From Synaphobranchus kaupii (Eukaryota > Chordata > Actinopteri > Anguilliformes > Synaphobranchidae), in NCBI GenBank assembly GCA_029718625.1, contig CM056376.1, positions 85,101,856 through 85,165,855 on the forward strand: 64,000 bases of DNA, in the 5' to 3' direction. Within the stretch, counting starts at the first letter, position 1, and every line of letters begins with the position of its first letter. The notes beneath the pieces are model-generated. The model did no database searches. It saw only the letters and a list, made by a program, of their open reading frames with translations, and had not been told where the DNA came from. Both the position numbers and the translations under genes were made by a program. This document shows positions 50,863 through 59,571 of this stretch, piece after piece.

Positions 50863-52526
50863 AAGCACACACAAATACATACGTAAATACACACCATCAC
50901 GATGCTTATCATCATCACCACAGTCTTCATCGTCACCAAACATATCTGTATCCAGTCTCATCAAAACTTTCTTTTCTCTAATCTGTACTCTAGAAACTAC
51001 ATCTAGTGACAGAAAAATTATTAGAAGCAATAACCTTGAAGCTATTCATTTTTATTCATCCAGGCATTAAAAGGAAAGGCAAAAAATAAATAAACACTAA
51101 TTCAGTTCCCTGCATTCTTTTTGTAATCTTATAAAATGGAGGATTTATTTGGAAGTCATGAGGGTGGTCCTCCAAACAAGAGGAGCTGAACCCATCAGTG
51201 AAATTGAATTTCCTCCTTGACAGACAGATGGGGACCTGAAGAGAGAGCGTCTAGCCCATCTCTGCGGAGGTCAGACAGTGTAACAACACATTGACCCTCT
51301 GCACACATTCTTCCAATCCATTACTTCCGATAAATAATTCAATAAGCTGGGGGCCAACTGAACGATAGCACACAGAAATCTGCGGGAGGAGGGTACGGAG
51401 GGACAAAAAGCTGCTTTGTTTAGAAAAATAACGCTAGAATACAATTAAACCACGCGGCAATTAAGCCAACAACAGAAGGGCTGAAGATTAGGCCTTCAAA
51501 TTAAACCAAACTACATGTATTACATATCCTCTGGCACTTTCTTTCCTCCGCAAAACATTTTGGAGTCCGATCGATGTTCTCTCGCTGAAAGTTTCAGTGG
51601 TGCACATTTAGCTTTCAGCACAAGAGATGACATGTTTTAATGTTTCGCAAAGGGCAAAAAAACTCCAAATACCTGCCACTTATAATTGCTTGAAGCAACA
51701 TTGCTACTTCTCGTTTCTATCCATCAGGACCCATGCTTATCTGATTGCAAAAGGCAGAGCTCTTAAGACGCAACAGTTAATTACCGTTCATTAACGAGCC
51801 CTTAATGATTTGAGTACAATACTGTGCAAAAGTCTTAGGCACCCTAGATTTTTTTTTTTTTTTTCTTAGATGTTTATTTTTTGTCTTCTGCATTAGTATG
51901 TCAGTAGAAAAACACACACAAAGATTTCAAAACATTCATTTTCCAAAAATGTAATTGAACTATCTTCAGCGAAAAGATGAACAAGGAGTTCTGTAACAGA
52001 TGGTATGGCCTCCACAGAGCCCCGATCTCAATACCATCGAGGCTGTCTGGGATTACCTGGACAGACAGAAGCAAGCAAGACTGCCAAAGTAGGCAGAAGA
52101 ACTGTGGCAAGTTCTCCAAGATGCTTGGAACAACCTACCAGCTGATTTTCTTATAAAACTGCACGTCAGTGTACCTAAGAGAATGCAGTTTTAAAGGCAA
52201 AGGGTGGTCAAACCAAATATTGATTTGATTTAGTTTTTTTACTGTTTACTGCTTTTTATAGTCAATTGTTTGATATTTAGAAACTTTTCATTTAATTATT
52301 TTTGAAAGCATCTTTGCTTTACAGAATATTTTCACATGTGCCTAAGACTTTTGCACAGTAGTGTATATCTCATCTTCTCTCGAAATGCTACCACCACATT
52401 ACTCTGTACATTACGGGCATTTGTTTCCGTGATGTAATCACAACAATGTTTATGCAGTCCTTACGATTCACACAGACATGGTATTTTGTAACGATATTTG
52501 GACAGATCCATGTTTAAGTTATAAAA

Positions 52527-52574
<48 letters not shown>

Positions 52575-55500
52575 GCTTATATATAAATGTGTGAATTCAA
52601 GGAAAAACTTTCCTCACCCCATAAAATACGTTTCTTGTATTTCTATCGCATTCTTTGAAATATGGGAAAGCCTGACGTGTATTTGTTTTTCAGAATGCAA
52701 TCGCCGTGTTAAATGGGACCCCACAAGTAACCTTCTTTGTCGGACTGTTTATAACAGGACGAACGAGGGTCACAGCTCTGACGCTCCATCATAGGCTGCT
52801 TTTTCCGACTGCTTGGTGCTATGCGATGTTAAAGGCCATCTCTACCCACAGAAGGACCTGAATAGAGGGTATTTCCTTTTCGTTGTTGCAAAGAAACACA
52901 AACACTTCCCCACTCAGTAGGGGAGGGAGTGTTTAAGAGTCAAAGAAGATTTACAGCTCTCTGGGTAGTAAAATATGTCAGGAATATAAGTGAATCATAA
53001 ATTTAAAAAGAGCTTAAATGTCATTCTTCAGGGACAAAGCTACAAGAGCAATGCCAAGAAAGCAAACATCAAGGAGAAAAAAAAGATGCTTCCTTGACAT
53101 ACATCAGAGATTACGTATGGCTTTTCTAGCAACGGCATCATGAACCATATCACGATTATCATCAAAAACTGCTTGTGGGGGTTTGCCTTGATACCACAAA
53201 GGCTTTTATCATCTCAGGTTCCCAAGCAAAAGTGAATTGAATAAACAGCTAATGAGATAAGAGGGGGAACGGCATGCTTTATGGGATAAGTAGAAATGTT
53301 TATTTGGGCATGTGAGGAGATTTCACCGTTAGCCCCCTGTGAAGCACCTGTTCTATGGCATGTGGAAGTTCAATCAAAGTAGGTAGAAGTATGCTGGGTG
53401 CAAACTCACCCTGCTATGCTTTTTCTCAGGTTTCTTAGTGACATGCAAAAGTGTACACTGACACTGTGTGTGAAAACCCAGTAACCTTTTGGTGAACGAC
53501 CAATTGACTGACCAAAAAAAAACCAGAATCACTGACCTCACGATAATGCTAAACGCTCATGAATAGCCATAGACTTTCCCAGTGCATGCGGTCTTTTATC
53601 CCACACAGATGTTGAAAAAATGCATTCACAGTACCGCTTCGCAGAAATTCTTTAAAAATTTAATATTCCGTTTAGATTCACATCTGTGCCATGCAGGGCC
53701 ATTTAATGAAAAGCGTTCGTACTTTAAAAGCTATTTCTGCGCACTGTGAATAAACACTGCACATAGTGGAAATGGATCAAAGCAATGCCGTGACAATAAA
53801 CAGCAGATTTGACCACTTAAGGACAACAATGAAGCGGTTATCAAATTACAGCAATATTCAGAGCGAATTAATACACTCATTTCACTCTGAAAGGATTTAA
53901 AAGAAAGATGCTGTGCCGTACACACTGTAGTTTCTTGTTGTTGTTTTAGAAACCTACAACTGCGTTAATAATTGATTACTTTAAAAAGCAGTGAGGCCCA
54001 ACTTAATATTTGTATGGTCCTCACAATGTCTCGGAGCACTACTACTCCACTCTGCCTGGGCCAACGTTTCGTCACAGCAAATGTTCCGTTACAACGAATG
54101 TTCTGCATCAGGTCCCGGCCATGCTGGGAATGTTTGACAGATTGTTTCAATTAACTTCAATGGGGGCACTTGTAAACTTCTCGTGCCACTGCTCTGCACC
54201 CACCCCCCCCCCCCCCCCCCCTCCCCCAAACTGCCCGCCCTCCTCTAACCACAACAGTAGTTAATGATAGCATTCCCTTCGATTTGTGCAAAACCGTTGG
54301 ATGTTTGGATAAAGGCCTTAGAAGCTCACGCCAATCTGCGGGCCAGGTTTACTGAAGGCTGAGTGCCAGCGTTTCCCTCCACATTCATCACAGGAGTTTC
54401 TCCATTATTACAGCATGCTTGTCGGCGCTTTACGTGACTCGTATATGGGATTCCTCCTTCTATTCACGCATCCATACCATACATACTATTTATACATATC
54501 TCATATGTTCAAACATTATTTTTTATGCAGTGCTGCCTATCATTTCAGGTATCCTGCACTGTGCTCAGACTCGATGGCGCTGCGGGGACAACACAGATAT
54601 TATTAAACCCCTGATGTCTCTCGTCAAGCTAACCCTGAAACCTGGTACCCAGTAAAGCATGAAATGCCAGTTTGCTCTGCGACCTAACTGGAGCACAAAC
54701 TGGAGGAGACATTCTTTCATTCACGTGATCTGTCTTGGCCTCCGTCTGCAGCGATCTGTCATGAGTACTAAAAACACCTCCAATCTGGGCACCAAAGTTG
54801 CGTCACATGGCAAAGAGGCCTTTCCTTCTCTTATTATCAAACCCTGCTGAGAAACCAGCCGAGCTAGCTTGCGCCATCACACTGACCTCTCCTCGCGTGC
54901 AGGGAAAAGCTCCGGAATACTTGGAGGTGCAGGTGGCCCCGTTCGCCCCGGCGACCCCCTCCTCCAGGCCGAAGGCATCTGTGCAGTTGCCGGCGAAGTA
55001 CCCGAGGGCCGTCCAAGTGCGTCCGAAATCCTGGGAGCGCTCCAACGTCATGGCGGCCGGGCGGGGCGAGCGGAAGACTACGATCAGGTGCGTGAAGTAG
55101 AACTCCGTCTCCAGGTCCAGCTGGATCGTCTCGGCCTGCACACCCTCCGCCGACTGCCACCACGTGTCGGGGTGGCGGAACGACGAGTCGGCCATGGCGG
55201 CGGCCAGATGCGCGAGGTGGGGGTGGGCGGCGTTGCATTTGCCGCACTTGGGCGCGGCGCACGACCCAGCTGCGGTGCCGGCCGCCGTATCCGAGTAAGA
55301 GCAGTAGGGCTCGGTGGAGTTGTAGCCGCACACGGACTGCGTGAGCACCCTCCGCCCCAGCGCCAGGTTTCCCATACGGGGGTTACAGGCCCGGCCATCG
55401 CAGCGAGCCGCTACCCCTGACATCACCCCCAGCTCTGTGGGAGAAAGAAATGGGAGGGAAGGGTTAATGACAGGAGCAGGAGGTAAAGGTTTGAATCTTG

Positions 55501-56737
55501 AGGCTACTGCAGTTGTACTCTTCAGAAAAAGACTCAATTATTCAGTACAATTCAGCCACATTGTGTGTTGTAGGATGCAATCAGGGTGTAAACATTACAA
55601 TTTATGATGAAGAAATGAGTCAAACATTACACATACTTCAGTACAACAATAGAACTGAGGAAAAGAGATTATGACACATGCAGTGAACAATTTAGATTAT
55701 AGCTGGATTAATTTCCAAATCAACAAACATTCCCACAGACACCCACACAGTCTCACTTGGGTAAACAAGTAACATATCATGGAGCATATCATTTCATATT
55801 ATTAGATAAAATAAATGATCTAACCCTTAGTTCTGGGACAAACAGTTAAATTCTGTCAGACTATAAATAGCCAGTAGTATAACAGTATACTGAACACACG
55901 TTTTTGTTATTGTGTCCAAAAACTTAATATTCTTATTAACATCTTTAATATACAACGGCTAACAAACAATTGAAAAGAGAAAAAAAACACATTTATTTGT
56001 AATCACTGCGGGCACATTAGATCTGTCAACATCACCTGCTGTGTGTGTCTGCAAAACAGAGAGCAATAATACATACTTGGAAAATCTAGGTTACAGACAG
56101 TGCTCATTCCTTGCAGCCTGCGCGTGTGTAAATAAGAGAACCCTGGAGGCGTTGATGACATCTTTACAGTTTCTCTGCCTGCTTGCCATCACACCGTTGC
56201 CTTTGGTTCATCATAAAGCATGTTTTACGGCTTACATTAGAGCGTGAATTATGCCATCGCTCAATACAAAACGGGAAGTTCACCGTAGTTTACGCTAATG
56301 ATTTTATGTTAATGAAAGGCTCAATTCACAAAAAAAAAGTATGCGGAAAGTGGCAACAGCGCTCTTCGGCAATGCACTTTCGCTAGTTGTATGGTCTGTT
56401 ATTTAAAACACAAATACAGGAGTCTGCAAGGACTTTCATGGGATGCCTACGTCTAAAATTCTTGTCACGATCAGCAACACTAACTAGTTACATCTGCATC
56501 TAAATCGCTATTGTCTGTAGAAGGCTAGTTCATTTTTGTTGTACGGTGTGGCGTTGTTGCACTTGTCGCCAGAACGCTCCATTTCGGGGGTGAGCGTGCA
56601 CATTGTCTCATACTCTATCTCTGTAGCATAGACACAACTAGTGATGAAAAGAATCTTTAACAAAACAAATCTTTACCTGCGCATAAATGAGGCAGTCCAC
56701 ACAGAGCTACCGCAGCAAGCAAAGTCCACGACCACAT
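27659..56737 (-). CDS. NTN4: Netrin-4, complete gene of ten coding exons
   Basis: Joining the ten exons listed separately gives 1905 nt, 634 residues plus stop; human netrin-4 is 628. All junctions are GT-AG and in phase. Order: signal peptide (1-20, [10 protein letters not shown]...), laminin N-terminal domain (about 21-265, with [43 protein letters not shown] and N-glycosylation sites NSTE and NCTD), three laminin-type EGF repeats (from about [10 protein letters not shown] to [12 protein letters not shown], about 270-465), an acidic variable linker (exon 7), and a C-terminal NTR domain (from KCECKEQ to DCKW). Known: netrin-4 is a secreted basement-membrane protein that binds the laminin gamma1 N-terminus, disrupts laminin polymerisation and affects angiogenesis and axon growth; it is closer to laminin beta chains than netrins 1-3. 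Same strand and neighbour (USP44) as in human. The ORF is intact, with no frameshift. Confidence 0.97.
28081..28254 (-). CDS. NTN4: NTN4 exon 9 (NTR domain)
   Basis: Acceptor TGCTGCAG, donor G|GTAAGG. Encodes [13 protein letters not shown]...[17 protein letters not shown]; 174 nt, phase 1 in and out. Confidence 0.97.
28255..30137 (-). other. NTN4: NTN4 intron 8
   Basis: 1.88 kb between exons 8 and 9. I see no intact repeat or extra exon in it. Confidence 0.8.
30138..30206 (-). CDS. NTN4: NTN4 exon 8 (start of NTR domain)
   Basis: Acceptor TTTGCAG, donor G|GTGAGT. Encodes [23 protein letters not shown]; 69 nt, phase 1 in and out. Contains the first Cys residues of the NTR domain. Confidence 0.96.
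30241..30428 (+). mobile_element. SINE-like repeat (copy 2) in NTN4 intron 7
   Basis: Contains GCCGCATAGCGTCCTCCGAG, GAGGGTTCCAACTGG, CTCACTGTGCAACAG and GTGCCAATTGCACATAG, matching in order the reverse-oriented copy at 19335-19527. It lies within 50 bp of the exon 8 acceptor, so it may sit close to the branch-point region. Confidence 0.5.
30429..30625. mobile_element. hAT-like MITE in NTN4 intron 7
   Basis: Starts CAGGGGTGGGCAATCTTATC and ends with a GATAAGATTCCACACCCCTG-type mirror; internal arms TTTTAGCCCAGCACTAAG / CTTAGTGCTGGGCTAAAT pair well. No clean 8-bp target duplication is visible, and the right end is ambiguous because ACACCCCTG occurs twice. Confidence 0.7.
30626..31712 (-). other. 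NTN4: NTN4 intron 7, middle part
   Basis: No recognised repeat or exon. Open frames here are short and unlike known proteins. Confidence 0.6.
31714..32276 (+). mobile_element. 5S-rRNA-derived SINE (SINE3 type) in NTN4 intron 7
   Basis: The head (about 31714-31822) carries recognisable 5S rRNA gene text: CAGCAGCCATACCACC, then CTAAGCAGGTGTGGGCTTGG, TTAGTACTTGGATGGGAGAC and CCTGGGAA. This includes the A-box and C-box regions of the 5S internal promoter. A long body follows (GATGAGACGTTAACGTCC, GTGGTCATTAAAGATCCC, TGGGTGCTACACATTGGTGG) and an L2/CR1-like tail GGCGCTATATAAATGCAAG with (TTA)n. Full-length looking, antisense to NTN4, ending 26 bp from the exon 7 donor. Confidence 0.88.
32302..32411 (-). 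CDS. NTN4: NTN4 exon 7 (variable linker)
   Basis: Acceptor GTTTGCAG, donor G|GTGAGT, 110 nt, phase 2 in and phase 1 out. Encodes [19 protein letters not shown]...[15 protein letters not shown], aligning only loosely with the human linker but ending in the conserved FSALxxSG. Fast-evolving hinge between the EGF repeats and the NTR domain. Confidence 0.93.
32412..33122 (-). other. NTN4: NTN4 intron 6
   Basis: 711 nt, containing a (GT)n at 33057-33099 that is a CA repeat on the transcribed strand, 23 nt inside the exon 6 donor. Otherwise unremarkable. Confidence 0.85.
33057..33099. repeat. (TG)n microsatellite next to NTN4 exon 6 donor
   Basis: Uninterrupted TG on plus, so CA in the NTN4 pre-mRNA, starting about 24 nt into intron 6. 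CA repeats near 5' splice sites are known hnRNP L binding sites. Confidence 0.93.
33123..33336 (-). CDS. NTN4: NTN4 exon 6 (third laminin EGF repeat)
   Basis: Acceptor CCCCTCAG, donor TGG|GTGAGT, 214 nt, phase 1 in and 2 out. Encodes [16 protein letters not shown]...[21 protein letters not shown]...CDPFTGDC, the third laminin-type EGF repeat with the expected Cys spacing. Confidence 0.97.
33445..33862. mobile_element. TTAA-flanked MITE in NTN4 intron 5
   Basis: TTAA at 33445-33448 and 33859-33862 bound termini AGGTTGTATCAGCGATTTTG and CAAAATCGCTGATACAACCT. The inverted repeat is near perfect over about 24 bp. Same target and AGG start as the Kolobok-like element at 23129, so plausibly a non-autonomous Kolobok relative. 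Confidence 0.85.
33863..36360 (-). other. NTN4: NTN4 intron 5, first part
   Basis: No recognised repeat or exon. Frames such as the one at 34377-34793 have no coding character. Confidence 0.6.
36365..36652 (+). mobile_element. L2-type LINE 3' end with (TTGAA)n tail
   Basis: Contains the fish L2 3' region words GCCAGGTTCCTTCCGAGATT, TTTTTTCTCGCCACTGC, AAAAAGCGCTATACAAATAA and a terminal (TTGAA)n at 36628-36650. Only the 3' end is present (5'-truncated insertion), antisense to NTN4. Confidence 0.8.
36653..39180 (-). other. NTN4: NTN4 intron 5, middle part
   Basis: Contains an A-rich run at 37141-37151 and a GC-rich patch at 38740-38830 of unknown meaning. No exon or intact mobile element recognised. 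Confidence 0.5.
39224..39428 (-). mobile_element. tRNA-derived SINE remnant
   Basis: Reads in order ATCCAAAGCAACTTGGACAG, ACAGCTGGATATTTTACTGA, CTTGCTCAGGGGAACAATGG, CAGTGCCCCAGCTGGGAAAT and CACTAACCATTACACTACAC, the common tRNA-related block of basal-teleost SINEs in reverse orientation. Confidence 0.65.
40167..40355 (-). CDS. NTN4: NTN4 exon 5 (second laminin EGF repeat)
   Basis: Acceptor CTCGACAG, donor AAAC|GTAAGG, 189 nt, phase 1 in and out. Encodes [18 protein letters not shown]...[16 protein letters not shown]...[17 protein letters not shown]. Confidence 0.96.
40356..40647 (-). other. NTN4: NTN4 intron 4, short and CA-rich
   Basis: Only 292 nt; about half is CA-type repeat beginning at intron position +5 (GTAAGCACACACACAC). 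Confidence 0.9.
40459..40644. repeat. Interrupted (TG)n microsatellite filling the 5' half of NTN4 intron 4
   Basis: TGTG/TATG-rich on plus and CA-rich on the transcribed strand, reaching into the exon 4 splice donor itself. Confidence 0.92.
40648..40774 (-). CDS. NTN4: NTN4 exon 4 (first/second laminin EGF repeat)
   Basis: Acceptor TCTCTGGCAG, donor AGGA|GTAAGC, 127 nt, phase 0 in and 1 out. Encodes [19 protein letters not shown]...[20 protein letters not shown]. Its acceptor pyrimidine tract is a (TC)n microsatellite and its donor runs into a CA repeat. Confidence 0.97.
40781..40811. repeat. (GA)15 repeat forming the exon 4 polypyrimidine tract
   Basis: On the transcribed strand this is (TC)15 followed by TGGCAG, i.e. 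the intron 3 polypyrimidine tract is a microsatellite whose length should vary between alleles. Confidence 0.95.
42051..42155. mobile_element. Short palindromic MITE, 105 bp
   Basis: TCCCTTATGGAAA ... AATATGCTGCAGTATATT on the left mirrors AATATACTGCAGTATATT ... TTTTTCCATAAGGGA on the right. Nearly the entire length folds into one hairpin. No target duplication is resolved. Confidence 0.8.
44533..44575. repeat. C-rich tract
   Basis: C18 followed by CACCCCC repeats. Confidence 0.93.
47872..48144 (-). CDS. NTN4: NTN4 exon 3 (end of laminin N domain, start of EGF 1)
   Basis: Acceptor TTTACAG, donor GTG|GTGAGT, 273 nt, phase 0 at both ends. Encodes [16 protein letters not shown]...[19 protein letters not shown], then [21 protein letters not shown]. 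Confidence 0.97.
48526..48856. mobile_element. TTAA-flanked MITE in NTN4 intron 2
   Basis: TTAA at 48526-48529 and 48853-48856. Termini AGGGGTACTTCACCGCAAAA and ATTTTGGGGATGAAATATCC are imperfect inverted repeats. Same target and similar end as the elements at 23129 and 33445. Confidence 0.7.
48857..51820 (-). other. NTN4: NTN4 intron 2, middle part
   Basis: Contains low-complexity CTACTA-type triplet-rich DNA at 49760-50080, a G19 run at 50625-50643 and a CA repeat core at 50825-50856. No exon supported. Confidence 0.7.
50780..50880. repeat. CA microsatellite with CACG/CATA interruptions
   Basis: Clean CA core at 50825-50856 within a longer interrupted tract. Confidence 0.93.
51822..52358 (+). 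mobile_element. Internally deleted Tc1/mariner element, 537 bp
   Basis: Perfect terminal inverted repeats CTGTGCAAAAGTCTTAGGCA and TGCCTAAGACTTTTGCACAG, flanked by TA at 51820-51821 and 52359-52360. Plus-strand coding remains at about 52010-52200 read [18 protein letters not shown]...[18 protein letters not shown], the C-terminal DDE region of Tc1 transposases, with a stop inside. The N-terminal two thirds are deleted. Confidence 0.9.
52529..52570. repeat. (GT)21 microsatellite
   Basis: Uninterrupted GT run in NTN4 intron 2. Confidence 0.95.
52571..54886 (-). other. NTN4: NTN4 intron 2, 5' part
   Basis: Holds a C-rich run at 54203-54221. No exon or intact mobile element recognised. Confidence 0.65.
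54887..55434 (-). CDS. NTN4: NTN4 exon 2 (laminin N-terminal domain)
   Basis: Acceptor TCTCCCACAG, donor GAG|GTCAGT, 548 nt, phase 1 in and 0 out. Encodes [20 protein letters not shown]...[18 protein letters not shown]...[19 protein letters not shown]...[13 protein letters not shown]. Very GC-rich compared with neighbouring introns. Confidence 0.97.
55435..56676 (-). other. NTN4: NTN4 intron 1
   Basis: 1.24 kb, AT-rich, nothing recognised in it. Confidence 0.85.
56677..56737 (-). CDS. NTN4: NTN4 exon 1 (start codon and signal peptide)
   Basis: ATG at 56737-56735 is the only in-frame ATG upstream of the donor GCAG|GTAAAG. Encodes a 20-residue hydrophobic signal sequence ([14 protein letters not shown]...) and ends in phase 1, matching exon 2. 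The frame stays open upstream to about 56911 but has no ATG there, so this start is preferred; Kozak context has G at -3. Confidence 0.93.
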
Positions 56738-57310
56738 CTCTTTCTGGGAAGCCTCGTTAAAACAGACAAAGTCGACCGTGATCCTGAAAGATCCCAAAAA
56801 GACTTCAGTGAGTTTTATAGAGTCGCTGGGAAAATGTCTCTCTTGTGTTTTTATTGTGACAAGTGGAGGCAAGTTTTCACCAGGCGAGTTAAGATAGTTA
56901 ATTCCAGCCAAGCTGATTTCGTCCCAATAGTAACCAGGAGCAGTAATTTAAAAGTAATTCCCCGTTTGACAGCCCGACGGTCCAGATATTCAGGCGAGAG
57001 GGAGGTATGCTACTGAATCCTGTTCATTGGATGCGACGACTTTGCTAATAGCCTACACCAAGTGCAAATGTGTAAATAGGCTAGTCCGTGCGTCTCCGTC
57101 GCAACCTGCTACCATGCTGTTGAATCGCTTTCCTTTGCCTCCAGATATATATCTTAAGGATATTGAGAGAGTGACAGACAGGGGGTTTTGACTCCTCCCA
57201 GGCTCCCAGTCTCTTTGCATTTTTGTCCGACTTAAAGGAACATTCCTGCAAATCATGAGTCACAGGACGTCAGATCAGCGCTGGCATGCCAGGGTTTACA
57301 GAGTGAGACC
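56738..57310 (-). promoter_or_regulatory. NTN4: NTN4 5' UTR and promoter-proximal region
   Basis: Sequence immediately 5' of the start codon. It includes a perfect AP-1 site TGAGTCA at 57256-57262 and a GACGTCAG CRE-like word nearby (about 57267). No TATA box or TSS can be fixed from sequence. Confidence 0.4.
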
Positions 57311-59090
57311 TCGCACACAAACAATAAAACTGACGAAAAGTTAATTTGGGGACCGTGTTGTGATGCACGTCGCCATAAACGCAACACAATTAACTTACTG
57401 CTATAAAGCGAGTGTTCTAACCAATTAACGAGTGTGTGCTGTGCGAAGTAGCTAGGCTAGATACGAAGCGCAAGTGCAGAGGTGGGGAAAAGCATCTCTT
57501 TGCTGAAGCCCTTGCCGCTTGTGGGTATCTTATGACGCACTTTAAATTATGTTGATCCCAACAATGGGGAAAGGTGTAAGTTTTAGTTAGCCAACTTACT
57601 AAAACCGATTGTTGATTAAAATAGTAGCACCAGCTCCTTATCCTTACAGAACCTTTTCTGAGTAGGCTATATTGTTGTGTGGAATGCATGTCGTTCAAAT
57701 ACGATTTCCCACTAATCTGTGTGGATTTACTAAATACTTCCCATACCCTTGACATTATTCGTAGACTAAACCACTGTAAGTAATATCCTGAAATACGTTT
57801 TAAGTTATTGCAGTTACCAACACGCCGCTTTGTACCGGTAGCCTGGTAGGTGCTACTGCAACTACTGCATACTTGCTACCTTAATATTTAGAAACATAGC
57901 AGCCTACTACAATTGCTAATGTGTATGTATAGGCTACTGATCCCTTTTGTAAATCTATATTTAACAATATAACATCTATATATTGAAATATGAGGCGAGT
58001 TATATTTATTTTTCTTCATTAAGTGGTTTCAGAACAAATTGAATTCTGTAATTAATTTGAACGCTTAATAAAAACGTGTCAGTGCGGTATCCCTCCTCCA
58101 AGTAATCTCAATGATCAAGACGAATAGGATACAGAATTCTCTCTCCACATGGCGCCTCCCAGTGTTGTACTCTGTCACTGCGACTTCAAATATATAAGTC
58201 ACGCTGAATAACTAAAACCATATTTTAATAATAAACCCAAAATAGCAAGGTTTCCTGCCTTATTACAGTCCATCCTTTCACTTCCTCCTCGTCCAGACTG
58301 AATGAACAATCTCATTATTTTACAATAATGGCATCAGAGGTAGAGCATAAATACACAACATACAGTAAGATTGTCTGATTTCAGTGCTCCATTTACACAT
58401 TTTTTGACATGTATATCGATCATGTGCATTCTTGTCATTGGTGGTGACAGGTAGCCTCATCAGAAGTTATTAGTCACTGTCACTTTGAGGCCATCTCATT
58501 CGCTCTGTCAGCTAGGCAGTCCTGATTGCGCTACTGCTAACCTGGGGCATGTGACCTTTGAACCTGCTGAGTAGTCATTGGGGTGGCAGCAGTTAACCTT
58601 AGTTGCACCGCAATGACATCACCCTGAATAGGACAAGAGAAACAAAGAGAAAGACATTAATAAATAAGAACGTTACTTTTCATATCCCAATGCGCTGTTC
58701 AGCTTTTATACAATTATCGTCGTCGTCATTCCTTTTGTAACTCTGGTTTTTAAAGTCTGGTGATGCCAGTGCAGCATCTTGAGAGGAGAGGAGACGGTCA
58801 AAAAGAAGAGGAGTCTGAGAATGCAAGTAAAACATGAGGTCAGATGCGACCTCTGTGACCATCCCACCCCTTGCACAACCCCCCACCCTCTTTGCTTTTA
58901 ATCCCACCCGCTGTCGAGTCAGCTACTGTTTTCTGTAGCTGATGTGACTTGTTTGAAAGTGTTACAGGCATTCCTACCTTCTCCGTCAGCGCAAGACACC
59001 TGACAGACAAGAACGACACATTCCGCAGATGCTGCGAACCCCCTGAACTTGGCTGGATTGTCCTCACAAGACTTACTTAAGAAACAAGTT
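57311..59090. other. Intergenic upstream of NTN4, nothing recognised
   Basis: AT-rich sequence. No exon, RNA gene or intact mobile element supported. The human neighbour on this side (SNRPF) is not in the window. Confidence 0.55.
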
Positions 59091-59096
59091 CTGAGC

Positions 59097-59154
59097 ATGT
59101 CTCTGGATTGGAGTTTTGCCATTTTAATCATCTTCCCGTTACAGTTCTGTGCAG
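59097..59154 (+). CDS. Candidate signal-peptide exon of an unknown secreted or membrane protein (speculative)
   Basis: ATG at 59097 opens MSLDWSFAILIIFPLQFCA followed by G|GTATAT: a hydrophobic leader ending at a plausible donor in phase 1, the layout of many first exons of secreted or Ig-type receptors. No convincing second exon was found downstream to 64000, and chance occurrence is quite possible. Confidence 0.2.
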
Positions 59155-59539
59155 GTATATTCTATCAGTATAAGAAGAGGACATCTAAATTATGCCTTTT
59201 AAATAGACCTTTCAGGGGTTTGCACTGAAATGGACAAATTAGGATGTTGGAGCATTGGGGGTATGGCAAAATAATTTGTCCATGTAACTGGACTGTGGAA
59301 GACTTGAAACCCACTGGTGTTACTTCTGAAGGCTCCACTCATTATCTCTTCTGATGTCATTTCTGTAGACGTTAACTGTCATAGGTTTTGGACTTGTTGT
59401 CATTTCTCGGGGCTTTACAGTTACTGACAGCAGCTGCACAGATGTTTGCTTTGCTCATTATGTGTAATTACCTATTTGTTTTCCCAGTTAGTAAAAATAC
59501 ACAAACATGGAATTATGACATGTAAATGCCCATACCCGC

Positions 59540-59540
59540 A

Positions 59541-59569
<29 letters not shown>
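59540..59569. repeat. C29 homopolymer
   Basis: Uninterrupted C run to about 59568, then CCCCCACACA; the length is likely unstable. Confidence 0.95.

Positions 59570-59571
<2 letters not shown>

Noticed and set aside
56738..56911. N-terminal extension of netrin-4 upstream of the chosen start
   Set aside because: The frame is open but has no ATG, and extension would bury the signal peptide.
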